NCBI GenBank assembly: GCA_028285625.1
Contig: JANQOX010000012.1
Location: 124,001 to 188,000, forward strand
Direction of reading: 5' to 3'
Length of the DNA: 64,000 nt
DNA from: Myxococcota bacterium
Lineage (GTDB): Bacteria; Myxococcota_A; UBA9160; UBA6930
Numbering within the stretch: the first letter of the stretch is position 1; every line of letters starts with the position of its first letter. This document shows, piece by piece, positions 16,739 through 26,259 of this stretch. Position numbers and translations under genes: made by a program. The notes below the pieces were generated by a model. That model saw only the letters and a list, made by a program, of their open reading frames with translations. It did not search any database and had not been told where the DNA came from.

Positions 16739-18385
16739 ATGAGTCCCGGTCAGACTCCGCGCCCGCTCCTGGTGATCGGGCTCGACGGCGCCACCTTCGA
16801 CGTGATCGATCCCCTGGTGCGGGCCGGGCGGCTGCCGAACCTCGCCCGCATGATGCAGGCGGGCGAGCACGCGCCGCTCCCGAGCACGGTTCCGCCGATG
16901 ACCTTTCCCGCCTGGTCGACCTTTCTCACGGGTCTCGGGCCGGGCCGCCACGGCGTCTTCGACTTCACCCAGAAGGTGCCCGGCGCCTACCGCATCCGCT
17001 TCACCAACGCGTCCGACCGCCGCGGGGCATCGATCTTCGCCCGGGTGACCCAGGCCGGGGGTCGCGTGCTGGCCCTCGGCATGCCCGCGACCTTCCCCCC
17101 CGAGCCGGTGGACGGACTGCTGGTGTGCGGCTTCGACGCGCCGGTCTCGAGCGGGACCGACGCCGCCCAGGCGAGCGACCCCGCGCTCTACCGCGCCGTG
17201 GCCGAGGCCGCGGGCCCTTGGATGCGCCCCGACCTGCGCGAAAGCGCCGAGGCCGAGGCCTTCCACGAACGCGCCATGGAGACGCTGCTCGCGCGCGTCG
17301 AACGCAAGACACGCTTTGCGGAAGAGGCGCTTCGGCGGCTGCGCGCCAGCGGTCGCGACCCGAGCCTCGTGTGCATCGTGTTCTCCGAGAGCGACACCGC
17401 CGCACACCACTACTGGAGAGACCACGACCCGGGCTCGCCGCGTCACGACCCGGGCGCGAGTGCGGCGCGCAAGGATGCGCTGGCTGCGGTCTACGAGCGC
17501 CTGGACGATGCCTGCGGCGAGCTGCGCGAGGCCTTCGGCGAGCACCATCCTTGCGCGCTCGTGTCGGATCACGGCTTCGGTGGTGCGGGCGTGCACGTGG
17601 CGCACCTCGGCCGCTACCTGGCGGACCAGGACCTGCTCGTACGCCGCCCGGGGTCCCCGGTCGGCGGTGCGGCGCGGGGCCTGCGCGACCTGGCCCTGCG
17701 CGTGCTGCCTCCGGGCCTCGCGCAGACGGTCTTCCGACGCGCACGACCTGCGGCTGCGCGCCTCGAGAGCGCCGTGCGCTTCGGCGGCACCGACTGGTCG
17801 AGGACCCTCGCCTTCAGCGAGGAGGCCAACACCCAACCGGGGGTGTGGATCAACCGGGCCAGCCGGGAAGCCGAAGGGTGTGTGGCCGATGCCGACTACG
17901 AACGCGTGCGCACCCGCGTGATCGACGCCCTGGAAGCATGGAAGCTGCCCTGCGGCCGGCCCGTGGTCGCGCGAGCTCGGCCTCGCGAGGACGTGTACGA
18001 GGGGCCCTTCGTCTCGAACGCCCCCGACATCGTCGTCGAGCTGGCGCTCACGGACGGCTACGGTCTGTCCCTCGTTCCCACGCGCTGGGACGAGGGGCCC
18101 GCGGCTTCGATCTCGACGCTCGAACCCGGGGCCTACGGAGGAGGGCGCGGCCGCGGCATGAACGGCACACATCGTTCGGAAGGCATCTGGATCGCGCACG
18201 GCGAGGGCGCGCCGCGGCTCGCGGCGGGCGCCGGGCTCGTAGACGTGGCACCCGCCCTGCTCGCGGCCATGGGCATCGAACCGCGCGACGGCCCCGACCC
18301 GGCCGCCCCGGCTCCCACCGACTACACGGCCGAAGAAGAAGCGCGGGTGGCCGCCCGACTCAAGGCCCTCGGGTACCTGGAGTGA
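16739..18385 (+). CDS. Alkaline phosphatase superfamily phosphodiesterase/phosphatase
   Basis: A 548-residue protein of the type I phosphodiesterase/nucleotide pyrophosphatase branch. LLVIGLDGATFDVIDPLV places metal ligand Asp16. The nearby PPMTFPAWSTFLTG holds the probable Thr or Ser nucleophile. VSDHGFGG gives the second Asp-His metal pair, and MNGTHRSEGIWI gives a further His. No signal peptide is evident. It is the first gene of an operon: its stop overlaps the GTG of a GT2 gene, which in turn overlaps a GT4 gene. A role in trimming or transferring a phospho-group on a glycolipid or polysaccharide precursor is inferred. A paralogue with the same LGYIE-like tail is at 31724-33661. Confidence 0.8.
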   Translation: MSPGQTPRPLLVIGLDGATFDVIDPLVRAGRLPNLARMMQAGEHAPLPSTVPPMTFPAWSTFLTGLGPGRHGVFDFTQKVPGAYRIRFTNASDRRGASIFARVTQAGGRVLALGMPATFPPEPVDGLLVCGFDAPVSSGTDAAQASDPALYRAVAEAAGPWMRPDLRESAEAEAFHERAMETLLARVERKTRFAEEALRRLRASGRDPSLVCIVFSESDTAAHHYWRDHDPGSPRHDPGASAARKDALAAVYERLDDACGELREAFGEHHPCALVSDHGFGGAGVHVAHLGRYLADQDLLVRRPGSPVGGAARGLRDLALRVLPPGLAQTVFRRARPAAARLESAVRFGGTDWSRTLAFSEEANTQPGVWINRASREAEGCVADADYERVRTRVIDALEAWKLPCGRPVVARARPREDVYEGPFVSNAPDIVVELALTDGYGLSLVPTRWDEGPAASISTLEPGAYGGGRGRGMNGTHRSEGIWIAHGEGAPRLAAGAGLVDVAPALLAAMGIEPRDGPDPAAPAPTDYTAEEEARVAARLKALGYLE

Positions 18386-19119
18386 GCGAGACGCGACCGA
18401 GTCTCTCGCTCGTCTTTCCGGTCTGGAACGAGCAGGAGAACGTGGGGCCGTTGCTCGACGCAGCCGCGGTCATCGGCCGGGGCCTGGGGGCGCCCTTCGA
18501 GATCGTGGTCGTCGACGACGGCAGCCGCGACCGCAGCGCCGAGGTGATCGCGCACCGCCGCAGCCAACACGCCGAGATCCGCGTGGTGACCCACGCGCGC
18601 AACTTCGGCTACGGCGCGGCGCTTCGGTCGGGCCTGCGCGCCGCACGCGGCGAGCTGGTGTTCTTCAGCGACGCCGACCTCCAGTTCGACCTGCGCGAAC
18701 TCGGTGAGCTGCTCGTCCACACCGAGCGCTTCGACGTGGTCGCAGGGTATCGCATGCCACGCCGCGACCCGCTGGGCCGCCGCCTGCTCGGACTGGGCTG
18801 GGCGCTGCTGGTACGCAGCCTGTTCGGGCTGCGCGTACGCGACGTCGACTGCGCCTTCAAGGTGTTCCATCGCAACGTGCTCGAGGCGATCCCGATCGCG
18901 TCGGTGGGCGCATTCGTCAACACCGAGATCCTGATGCGCGCCCAGGCTGCCGGCTTTCGCATCCACCAGGTTCCGGTGTCGCATCGACCCCGCCGTCATG
19001 GAAGCCAGTCGGGTGCACACCCGCGTGTGGTACTGCGCGCCCTGCGAGAGCTGCTGGTGCTGGGGCGCGAGCTGCGCGGCACCCGCGGCGTCGAGCGCGA
19101 GGAGAAGCTCGCGGCGTGA
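18382..19119 (+). CDS. Glycosyltransferase family 2
   Basis: A 245-residue GT-A enzyme resembling dolichol/polyprenyl-phosphate sugar transferases. The N-terminal FPVWNEQENVGPLL and VVVDDGSRDRS (Asp45-Asp46) bind the nucleotide sugar. SDADLQFDLRELGEL contains the DAD metal motif (97-99). RDVDCAFKVF is the acceptor-side motif common in this group. No C-terminal membrane domain follows. The GTG at 18382 overlaps the stop of the phosphodiesterase gene (GTGA), and the next GT4 gene overlaps its own stop. Coupled translation points to one glycoconjugate pathway at the inner membrane. Confidence 0.88.
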   Translation: MSETRPSLSLVFPVWNEQENVGPLLDAAAVIGRGLGAPFEIVVVDDGSRDRSAEVIAHRRSQHAEIRVVTHARNFGYGAALRSGLRAARGELVFFSDADLQFDLRELGELLVHTERFDVVAGYRMPRRDPLGRRLLGLGWALLVRSLFGLRVRDVDCAFKVFHRNVLEAIPIASVGAFVNTEILMRAQAAGFRIHQVPVSHRPRRHGSQSGAHPRVVLRALRELLVLGRELRGTRGVEREEKLAA

Positions 19120-20249
19120 GGGTCGCGCTGCTCGGGGCGTTCGCCTTCCCGGTGGCCCAGGGTTCACAGCGGTACGTCGGCGACCAGGCGCGGGCGCTCC
19201 GCGAAGCCGGCTGTGAGGTCACGCTCTTCTGCTACGGCCGCGGGGACGGGCGCGACACCGGCGCCCTGCCGATCGTGCGCACTCCGACATGGCTCTCGCC
19301 CAGGCGCCACCGCGCCGGCCCGAGCCTGGGCAAACCGGTAGCCGACCTCGCGCTGCTCTCGCGCTTCGCGTCGCGGATGCGCGGATTCGACGTGGCCCTC
19401 GCCCACAACGCCGAAGCCGCGCTCGTGGCACAGGCCGTGCGCGCGCTGGGCGGACCGCCGGTGGTCTACGCCGCGCACGCGATCTTCGCCCATGAACTGC
19501 CGACCTACGCGGCGCCGCGCGCCGGCGCCGCACTCGAGCGTCTGGGGACGCGCATCGATCGCCTGGCGGTCGGCGGCGCGGATGGCCTGCTCTGCCTTTC
19601 GCGACACGCCGAGCGTGCGCTGGGACCCGGCGCGCGGGGCCCCGTGGCGCGCATCCCTCCCGGCCTGTTCGTCGAAGCACCGCCTTCGGCAGCCATGCAG
19701 ACCGACGCGTGCGCGCGCGCGGGTGTTTCACCCGGCCGGTTCGCCGTCTACGCGGGCAACCTCGACGGCTACCAGGGGCTCGAAGCGCTCGACCTCGCAG
19801 CCGCGGGGCTGCCCGAACTCCCGGTCGTGCTCGCCACCCACGACCCGGCGGGGCCACCGCTACCGCACCTGCGGCGCTTCGTCGCGCGCTCGCCCGAAGA
19901 CGCCCGTGCGTTGGTGCACGCGGCGCGCGTGGCGGTGTTGCCGCGGCGGCTGCCCGGCGGCTTTCCGATCAAGTTGCTGGGCTACCTGGAGGCGGGCGTT
20001 CCGGTCGTGGCCTACGCGTCGGTGGCCGACACGCTGACGCACGATCGATCGGCGTGGCTGCTCGACGAGGGCGCAGGCGCCGAGGGCATTGGACGGGCCC
20101 TGCGGGCGATCGCGACCGACGACGATCTGGCCGCGCGCCTGGGCGCGGAGGGGCGCAAGGCCCTCGACGCCGAACACGCCTGGCCCGCACTGGCCGACCG
20201 GACGCTCCGCCTGATCCGCTCGGTGCTCGGGGTCACCGCCAAGGGCTAG
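19116..20249 (+). CDS. Glycosyltransferase family 4-like (GT-B) protein
   Basis: A 377-residue GT-B-type glycosyltransferase. It begins with a short GAFAFPVAQGSQRYVGDQARAL glycine-containing loop. The nucleotide-sugar half (about 205-350) contains YAGNLDGYQGLEAL and the PGGFPIKLLGYLEAGVPVV segment that equals the E-x7-E donor-binding region of the family. The GTG start overlaps the GT2 stop (GTGA at 19116-19119). It ends the phosphodiesterase-GT2-GT4 operon. The donor and acceptor sugars cannot be named. mfd follows on the same strand after about 60 bases. Confidence 0.8.
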   Translation: MRVALLGAFAFPVAQGSQRYVGDQARALREAGCEVTLFCYGRGDGRDTGALPIVRTPTWLSPRRHRAGPSLGKPVADLALLSRFASRMRGFDVALAHNAEAALVAQAVRALGGPPVVYAAHAIFAHELPTYAAPRAGAALERLGTRIDRLAVGGADGLLCLSRHAERALGPGARGPVARIPPGLFVEAPPSAAMQTDACARAGVSPGRFAVYAGNLDGYQGLEALDLAAAGLPELPVVLATHDPAGPPLPHLRRFVARSPEDARALVHAARVAVLPRRLPGGFPIKLLGYLEAGVPVVAYASVADTLTHDRSAWLLDEGAGAEGIGRALRAIATDDDLAARLGAEGRKALDAEHAWPALADRTLRLIRSVLGVTAKG

Positions 20250-20311
20250 ACTCTCCGGGTCATCGAAGGAAGCCGGGCCCCCCTCCCTCGCGGAGGCGGG
20301 GCTTGCTGTGC

Positions 20312-23300
20312 TTGGAGAACGCTCGCCAGGCACCGGAACCCGCGGAGAGCACCCTGCCCGACCCCAAGCAAGACGCCCGAGAGGATGCAGCGCCCGAACG
20401 CGCCCTCGAGTCGCTCGCCGAGATCGCGGCGTGGGTGCGCGACCACCCGGGGACGGTGCGGCTTCACGGCGTGCGCGGCGGGGCCCGGGCGGCGGTGCTG
20501 GCGCGACTGGTCCAGGCGCACGGCGACGACGCGCCGATGCTCATCGTGGCGAACGACGCGAAGGAGACCGACGCGCTGGTCGAGGCGCTCCGCCAGGCGC
20601 TCGGCGAGCCGGCACCCGACGAGGGCGGACGCGTGCGCCCCTTCCCGCATCCGGATGCGCCGCTGTTCGACCGCTTCTCGCCGCAGCCGTTCGTGGTCGC
20701 GCAGCGCATGGACGTGCTCTACCGGCTCGCCGCCGGCGAAGCGCCCGTGGTGGTGGCCCCGTGGGCGGCCCTTGCGCTGCGCGTGCCCGCGCGGGGCGCA
20801 GTGCTCGATCGTTCGGTGCGCGTGGGCGTGCGTCAGGCGCTGGATCGCGACGAGTTGGCGGCCCGGCTGGTCCGCTCGGGCTACACGCGCCAGCCCGTCG
20901 TGGAAGAGCGCGGCGAGTTCGCCGTGCGAGGCGGCATTCTCGACGTGTTCCCGCCCCACCGCGCACGGCCGGTGCGCGTGGAGCTGCTGGGCGACGAGAT
21001 CGAGTCGATTCGCGAGTTCGACCCGGCGAGCCAGCGCTCCCAGCAGGAGATCGCGGGCTTCGTCGCGGCCCCGCCGCGCGAGATCCTGGGCGATCGCGAC
21101 CTGGTGGTGGAACGCACCGACGCCATCCGGGATCGCGCGCGCAAGCTGAAGCTCAGCGAGGCGACGGTTTCGCAGCTTCTCGACACCTTGCTTCGGGGGG
21201 CGCTGCCGCCGGGGGCCGAGGCGATGTCGCCGCTGCTGCAGCCCGAACTCGAGACCTTCTTCGACTTTCTTCCCGCCGAGGCCGGCGTGGCGCTGGTCGA
21301 GCCCGAGGTCGGACACGCGCGTCTCGACCGCTTCGCGACCGAGGTGCTCGAGAGCTACGACGCGGCCCGCGACAACGACCGCCTGGTCTGCGAACCCGAA
21401 GAAGTGGTGCTGCCGGCCGACGCAGTCCGCGCCTCGATCGCCGCGCGCGGGCCCGCGCACATCGCACGGCTCGAGGTCCAGGGTCCCGAGACCGCGCTCT
21501 CGGTGCGCGCCCACGGCCAGGAAGAGCTCGCCGCCGAGTTGCGCGGCGCGCGTCAGCAGCCGCGCGACGAAGGCGCGCTCGCGCCCCTCACCGCCCGCCT
21601 CGTACGCTGGGAAGATCTCGGCCACCGCGTGGTGCTGGCCATGAACTCGCTCTCCAGCGCCGAGCGCGTGCGCACCCTGCTCGACGAGTACGGCGTGGCC
21701 ACCACCCTGACACGCGACCCGGCGCCGCTCTGGACGTGGTCGGCCCCGGGCGAGGTCGAGGTGCGCATCGCGGCGCTGCCCGAGGGTTTCGCGCTTCCCG
21801 CGGAGAAGCTCGCGGTCGTGACCGAAGAGGAGATCTTCGGGCCCCGTGAGCGACGGCGGCGCACCGCCGCCACCCGCGGCGCGGACGCCGCGCTGGCGCT
21901 CGAGCGACTGGCCACCGGCGACCTGCTGGTCCACGCGGAGCATGGCATCGGCATCTATCGCGGGCTGGTGATGCTCGAACTCGGCGGGGTCACCGAAGAG
22001 ATGCTGCGGCTCGAATACGAGGGCGGCGACAAGCTCTTCCTGCCGGTCCACCGGCTGAACCTGGTACAGCGCTACGTGGGCTCCGACGGTGCCGAGCCCC
22101 GCCTCGATCGGCTCGGCGGCCAGAGCTGGGAGAAGACCAAGCGCGCGGTCAAGAAGTCCATGCGCGACATGGCGCGTGAACTGCTCGCGGTACACGCCGC
22201 CCGAGAACTGGCACCGGGCCACGCGTTCTCACCCCGGGACCGCGCCATGGAGGAGTTCGAGGCGGCCTTCCCCTACGAGGAGACGCCCGACCAGAAGGGT
22301 GCCATCGACGACGCGCTGGCCGACCTGCAGCAGGCGCGGCCGATGGACCGTCTGGTATGCGGCGACGTGGGCTACGGCAAGACCGAGGTCGCGGCCCGCG
22401 CGGCCTATCGCGCGGTGATGGACGGGCGCCAGGTCGCCGTGCTCGTGCCGACCACGGTGCTCTGCCAGCAGCACTTCGAGACCTTCGAGAAGCGCTTCGA
22501 AGGCACCGGCGCGCGGATCGAATCGCTCTCGCGGTTCCGTTCACCCAAGGACTCGCGCAAGGTGCTCGAAGGCCTCGCCGACGGAAGCGTCGACCTGGTG
22601 GTGGGAACGCACCGGCTGCTCCAGAAGAGCGTCTCGTTCCGCGACCTGGGTCTTCTGGTCGTCGACGAGGAGCACCGCTTCGGCGTCGCCCACAAGGAGC
22701 GCATCAAGACGCTCAAGAAGACGGTAGACGTCCTCACGCTCACTGCGACGCCGATTCCGCGAACGCTGCAGATGGCGTTCACCGGGCTGCGTGATCTCTC
22801 GGTCATCGACACGCCGCCGCCGGACCGCCTGGCGATCCGCACCCAGGTCTGCCGCTTCGACCAGGCGATGATCCGCGAGGCGATCCTGCGCGAGGTGCGC
22901 CGGGGCGGGCAGGTGTTCTTCGTGCACAACCGGGTACGCACCATCGCGAGCCTCGCCGAGCTGCTCGAGCGGGTCGTGCCCGAGGTGAGCGTGATCGTGG
23001 CCCACGGCCAGATGAAGGAGCGCGAACTCGAGGACAAGATGATGCGCTTCCTGCACGGCGAGGCCGACGTGTTGCTGTGCACCACGATCATCGAGAGCGG
23101 GCTCGACATCCCGCGCGCCAACACGATCCTGATCGATCGCGCCGACGCGCTGGGCCTGGCCCAGCTGTACCAGCTGCGCGGCCGCGTCGGCCGAAGCACC
23201 CGCCGCGCCTACGCCTACCTGCTGGTTCCGGGCGAGGGTGCCATGACGCGCGATGCGGTGCGCCGCCTCGAGGCGATCCAGGACCTGACCGAACTCGGCA

Positions 23301-23914
23301 GCGGCTATCGGCTGGCCAACATGGACCTCGAGATCCGCGGTGCGGGCAACCTGCTCGGCGCCGAGCAGTCGGGCAACATGGGCGCCGTCGGCTACGAGAC
23401 CTACATGGAACTGCTCGAAGAGGCCATCGAGGAGCTCAAGGGCGGCCATCACGACGTGGAGATCGACCCCGAGATCCGCCTGCCGGTCGGCGCGCGCCTG
23501 CCCGACGACTACGTGACCGACGTGAGCCAGCGTCTGGTGCTCTACAAGCGGCTGGGCGGCGCGCGCGACGAGGCCGAGGCCGCAGGCCTGCGCGACGAAC
23601 TGCTCGATCGCTTCGGCCCGCTACCCGATGCCGCGCAGAGTCTATTGCGCGTGATCCACCTGAAGATTCGCGCACGGCGGCTCGGCGTGGTCTCGGTGTC
23701 GAGCCAGCGCGGCGAGATCGTGCTGCAGGCCGCCGAGACCTCCCATGTCGATCCGCAGCGGCTGGTGCAACTCATGGCGGGCGCCGTGCCCGGCGTGCGC
23801 GTCACCCCCGACCACGAGGTGCGCATGGCCGCGCCCGGCGCCGTGGGGGCCGCGCTCTTCGACCGGGCCGAAGACCTGCTCGACGCGCTCGAGGGACCGG
23901 GGGCTTCGCGCTAG
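20312..23914 (+). CDS. mfd: Transcription-repair coupling factor Mfd
   Basis: About 1200 residues, normal length for Mfd, the translocase that removes stalled RNA polymerase and recruits UvrA. In order: UvrB-like N-terminal domains, an RNA-polymerase-interacting domain beginning LLVHAEHGIGIYRGL, and a RecG-like helicase core. The core has GDVGYGKTEVAARAA (Walker A), VVDEEHRFGV (DExH), TATPIPRTLQMA and QLRGRVGRS. The C-terminal TRCF domain comes last. The start is uncertain: no ATG or GTG lies in frame near the expected place, so a TTG at 20312 is used. CTG at 20306 or 20354, each behind a purine-rich site, are alternatives. Confidence 0.93.
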   Translation: MENARQAPEPAESTLPDPKQDAREDAAPERALESLAEIAAWVRDHPGTVRLHGVRGGARAAVLARLVQAHGDDAPMLIVANDAKETDALVEALRQALGEPAPDEGGRVRPFPHPDAPLFDRFSPQPFVVAQRMDVLYRLAAGEAPVVVAPWAALALRVPARGAVLDRSVRVGVRQALDRDELAARLVRSGYTRQPVVEERGEFAVRGGILDVFPPHRARPVRVELLGDEIESIREFDPASQRSQQEIAGFVAAPPREILGDRDLVVERTDAIRDRARKLKLSEATVSQLLDTLLRGALPPGAEAMSPLLQPELETFFDFLPAEAGVALVEPEVGHARLDRFATEVLESYDAARDNDRLVCEPEEVVLPADAVRASIAARGPAHIARLEVQGPETALSVRAHGQEELAAELRGARQQPRDEGALAPLTARLVRWEDLGHRVVLAMNSLSSAERVRTLLDEYGVATTLTRDPAPLWTWSAPGEVEVRIAALPEGFALPAEKLAVVTEEEIFGPRERRRRTAATRGADAALALERLATGDLLVHAEHGIGIYRGLVMLELGGVTEEMLRLEYEGGDKLFLPVHRLNLVQRYVGSDGAEPRLDRLGGQSWEKTKRAVKKSMRDMARELLAVHAARELAPGHAFSPRDRAMEEFEAAFPYEETPDQKGAIDDALADLQQARPMDRLVCGDVGYGKTEVAARAAYRAVMDGRQVAVLVPTTVLCQQHFETFEKRFEGTGARIESLSRFRSPKDSRKVLEGLADGSVDLVVGTHRLLQKSVSFRDLGLLVVDEEHRFGVAHKERIKTLKKTVDVLTLTATPIPRTLQMAFTGLRDLSVIDTPPPDRLAIRTQVCRFDQAMIREAILREVRRGGQVFFVHNRVRTIASLAELLERVVPEVSVIVAHGQMKERELEDKMMRFLHGEADVLLCTTIIESGLDIPRANTILIDRADALGLAQLYQLRGRVGRSTRRAYAYLLVPGEGAMTRDAVRRLEAIQDLTELGSGYRLANMDLEIRGAGNLLGAEQSGNMGAVGYETYMELLEEAIEELKGGHHDVEIDPEIRLPVGARLPDDYVTDVSQRLVLYKRLGGARDEAEAAGLRDELLDRFGPLPDAAQSLLRVIHLKIRARRLGVVSVSSQRGEIVLQAAETSHVDPQRLVQLMAGAVPGVRVTPDHEVRMAAPGAVGAALFDRAEDLLDALEGPGASR

Positions 23915-23921
23915 CCCGGGC

Positions 23922-25013
23922 TCAGCCCCGGATGAAGGTCTCCACCTCGCGGTGGGCCTCGTCGTCGCTCACCTGCCGGGGCGGGTGCTTCATGAACCAG
24001 GAGGAGGGCCCGTGCAGCACGCCGCCCACGCCGCGGTCCATGGCGAGCTTGGCGCAGCGGATGGCATCGATCGAGACGCCGGCGGAGTTCGGGGAGTCCT
24101 CTACCGACAGGCGGAGTTCGAGGTTCATGGGGACGTCGCCGAACAGGCGGCCCTCCATGCGCAGGAAGCACACCTTGTTGTCGTCCTGCCAGGCGACGTA
24201 GTCGCTGGGGCCGACGTGGATGTCCTCGTCCGCCAGGCGGTCCGCGGCCACGGACTGGACGGCTTCGGTCTTCGACGTCTTCTTCGAGGCCAGCCGGCTG
24301 CGGTTCAGCATGTTCAGGAAGTCGGTGTTGCCACCGGTATTGAGCTGGTAGGTGCGGTCGAGCTTCACGCCACGGCGGGCGAACAGGTCGGTGAGCGTGC
24401 GGTGCGTGATGGTCGCACCGAGCTGGGCCTTGATGTCGTCGCCGACGATGGGCAAGCCCCGCGCCTCGAAGCGCGCTGCCCAGGCGGGGTCGCTGGCGAT
24501 GAAGACCGGGATGCAGTTGACCAGCGCGCACCCCGCTTCGAGCGCACACTCGGCGTAGAAGCGCGCCGCGGCCTCCGAACCCACGGGCAGATAGTTCACG
24601 ACGACTTCCGCGCGCGCCTCGCGCAGCACGCGCACCACCTCTTCGGCATCGGCTTCGAGGGCCTCGGCGACCAGGAAGGTGCGGTCTTCAGGCTGACCGG
24701 CCAGGTGGTCCGACACGCCGTCGAGCACGCGACCCATCCTCACGGTGGTGCCGGTCTTCTCGACGTCGGGGTGGAAGACGGTGGTGCAGTTCGGCCGGGC
24801 GAAGATGGCCTCGCAGACGTCGCGTCCGACCTTGCGCCGGTCGACGTCGAAAGCCGCGACGATCTCCAGGTCGGTCGGGGCATAGCCCCCGAGGCCCCAG
24901 TGCATGAGACCGACCGCCGACTCCGGCTCGCGGCCCGCGTAGTAGCCGATCCCCTGCACGAGGGAGCTGGCGCAGTTGCCCACCCCCACGATCGCTACCC
25001 GGATCTTGCCCAT
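23922..25013 (-). CDS. ino1: Inositol-3-phosphate synthase (INO1/MIPS type)
   Basis: A 363-residue myo-inositol-1-phosphate synthase that converts glucose 6-phosphate to inositol 3-phosphate using NAD. The N-terminal [17 protein letters not shown] is the NAD loop, and [14 protein letters not shown] with KKTSKTEAV and [12 protein letters not shown] form the active-site region. The length and GGNTDFLNM pattern match the short mycobacterial/archaeal form rather than the 500-residue eukaryotic form. The ATG at 25013 has a GAGGAG site. The product feeds inositol lipids or soluble inositols; no downstream enzyme is beside it. It is convergent with mfd across only seven bases. Confidence 0.92.
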   Translation of the reverse strand: MGKIRVAIVGVGNCASSLVQGIGYYAGREPESAVGLMHWGLGGYAPTDLEIVAAFDVDRRKVGRDVCEAIFARPNCTTVFHPDVEKTGTTVRMGRVLDGVSDHLAGQPEDRTFLVAEALEADAEEVVRVLREARAEVVVNYLPVGSEAAARFYAECALEAGCALVNCIPVFIASDPAWAARFEARGLPIVGDDIKAQLGATITHRTLTDLFARRGVKLDRTYQLNTGGNTDFLNMLNRSRLASKKTSKTEAVQSVAADRLADEDIHVGPSDYVAWQDDNKVCFLRMEGRLFGDVPMNLELRLSVEDSPNSAGVSIDAIRCAKLAMDRGVGGVLHGPSSWFMKHPPRQVSDDEAHREVETFIRG

Positions 25014-25155
25014 CGACTCCTCGCCCCCGCCTTTCGGAGCACGGAGGTTGATCGACGGAGGGCCGCCTTGGCAACCCCCGGGCAATCCCCGAGAGCTGCC
25101 CGGGCGGCTGGCGCGCGCCGGGCGGGGGACGAGCCCCCCGCCGGCACCCGCAGGG

Positions 25156-26259
25156 TCACGCTGCGGTCTGGGCCTCGGCGTCCTTGGCCAGCATCTGCAT
25201 GAGAAGCGCCACCAGCTCCTGGGGCGGCGTGGCCTCGGGCTCTTCGACCGAGTCCTTCAGGTTCTCGAAGCGCAGCAGGTCGAGCTTCTCGAATTCGGCA
25301 CGCACCCGCGGCGTGAGCAGCCCCAGGCGTTTCAGGTTCGGGACGATCTTCGAGAACGTCATCTGCCGGAAGCCCTTCATGAACGGCGTGTTCGTCGCCC
25401 AGGGCACCCAGACGTCGGCGTCCCAGTCCAGGCGCTCGAACACCTGGTGCATGAGCAGCCGCTCTCGAAGCATGTAGGTCGCTTCGATCACGAAGTCCTC
25501 GCGCTCGCGAAGCTCCGACGCGCCCATCTGCTTGGTGTAGATGTCCTCGAGGGTGATCACGCCGAACGCCACGTGGCGCGATTCGTCGGCCATGATGCGC
25601 GACGTGATGTCCTGGATCAGCGGCTCGTCGGGCATCATCATCTTCAGCAGGCCGAACGCTGCGAGGGCCAGGCCCTCCACCATGATCTGCATGCCGAGAA
25701 ACGTCACGTCCCAGCGCGAGTCGCGGATGATGTCGTCGAGCAGCACCTGCAGGCTGGGGTGCACCTCGTAGGAGATGCCGAGCTTCTCGGTCAGGTATCG
25801 GTGGTACACCTCGACGTGTCGAGCCTCGTCCATCACCTGGCTGGCCGCGTAGAACTTGGCTTCCTCCCACGGCACGGTCTGCACGATCTTCGAGGTGGCG
25901 AGCAGGGCGCCCTGCTCTCCGTGCAGGAACTGCGAGAGCATGAAGGCGTTCATGTTGAGCTGCAGCTCGACGGATTCGGCGTCGGTGAGGTCGCGCGGCG
26001 GCGCCAGCACCTTGGCCATCATGTCGTTTCCGGCCATGTTGGCCGCGCGCTCACGCATGATCCGCTCGATGTCGACGTCCGCGCCCCAGTCGAGCTCGGT
26101 GGCGTTCCAGTTGTTGCGCTTGCCCTTCTCATAGAGCGCCAGCAGGTTCTGCTGCTTCAGCGCGTACTCCCAGTCGAACACCGTCTGCATGGTGCTCTCG
26201 ACGTCGGAGAAGGGGCCGCTCTGCGGCACGGGGACGGGGTTCTTCTGCTCGTACTTCAC
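25156..26259 (-). CDS. Ferritin-like diiron oxygenase-type protein, paralogue of 245-1324
   Basis: A 367-residue diiron protein with ligands Glu115 (HGEQGA), Glu145 and His148 (DEARH), Glu195 (VEGLAL), and Glu226 and His229 (DESRH). Motif order and spacing are nearly identical to the protein at 245-1324, although the sequence outside the motifs differs much. Family and likely chemistry are as for that gene. The GTG start at 26259 has an AGGAG site and forms a GTGA overlap with the stop of the TetR gene, so regulator and enzyme are made together. A palindromic operator candidate lies upstream of the TetR gene at 27013-27043. Confidence 0.85.
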   Translation of the reverse strand: MKYEQKNPVPVPQSGPFSDVESTMQTVFDWEYALKQQNLLALYEKGKRNNWNATELDWGADVDIERIMRERAANMAGNDMMAKVLAPPRDLTDAESVELQLNMNAFMLSQFLHGEQGALLATSKIVQTVPWEEAKFYAASQVMDEARHVEVYHRYLTEKLGISYEVHPSLQVLLDDIIRDSRWDVTFLGMQIMVEGLALAAFGLLKMMMPDEPLIQDITSRIMADESRHVAFGVITLEDIYTKQMGASELREREDFVIEATYMLRERLLMHQVFERLDWDADVWVPWATNTPFMKGFRQMTFSKIVPNLKRLGLLTPRVRAEFEKLDLLRFENLKDSVEEPEATPPQELVALLMQMLAKDAEAQTAA

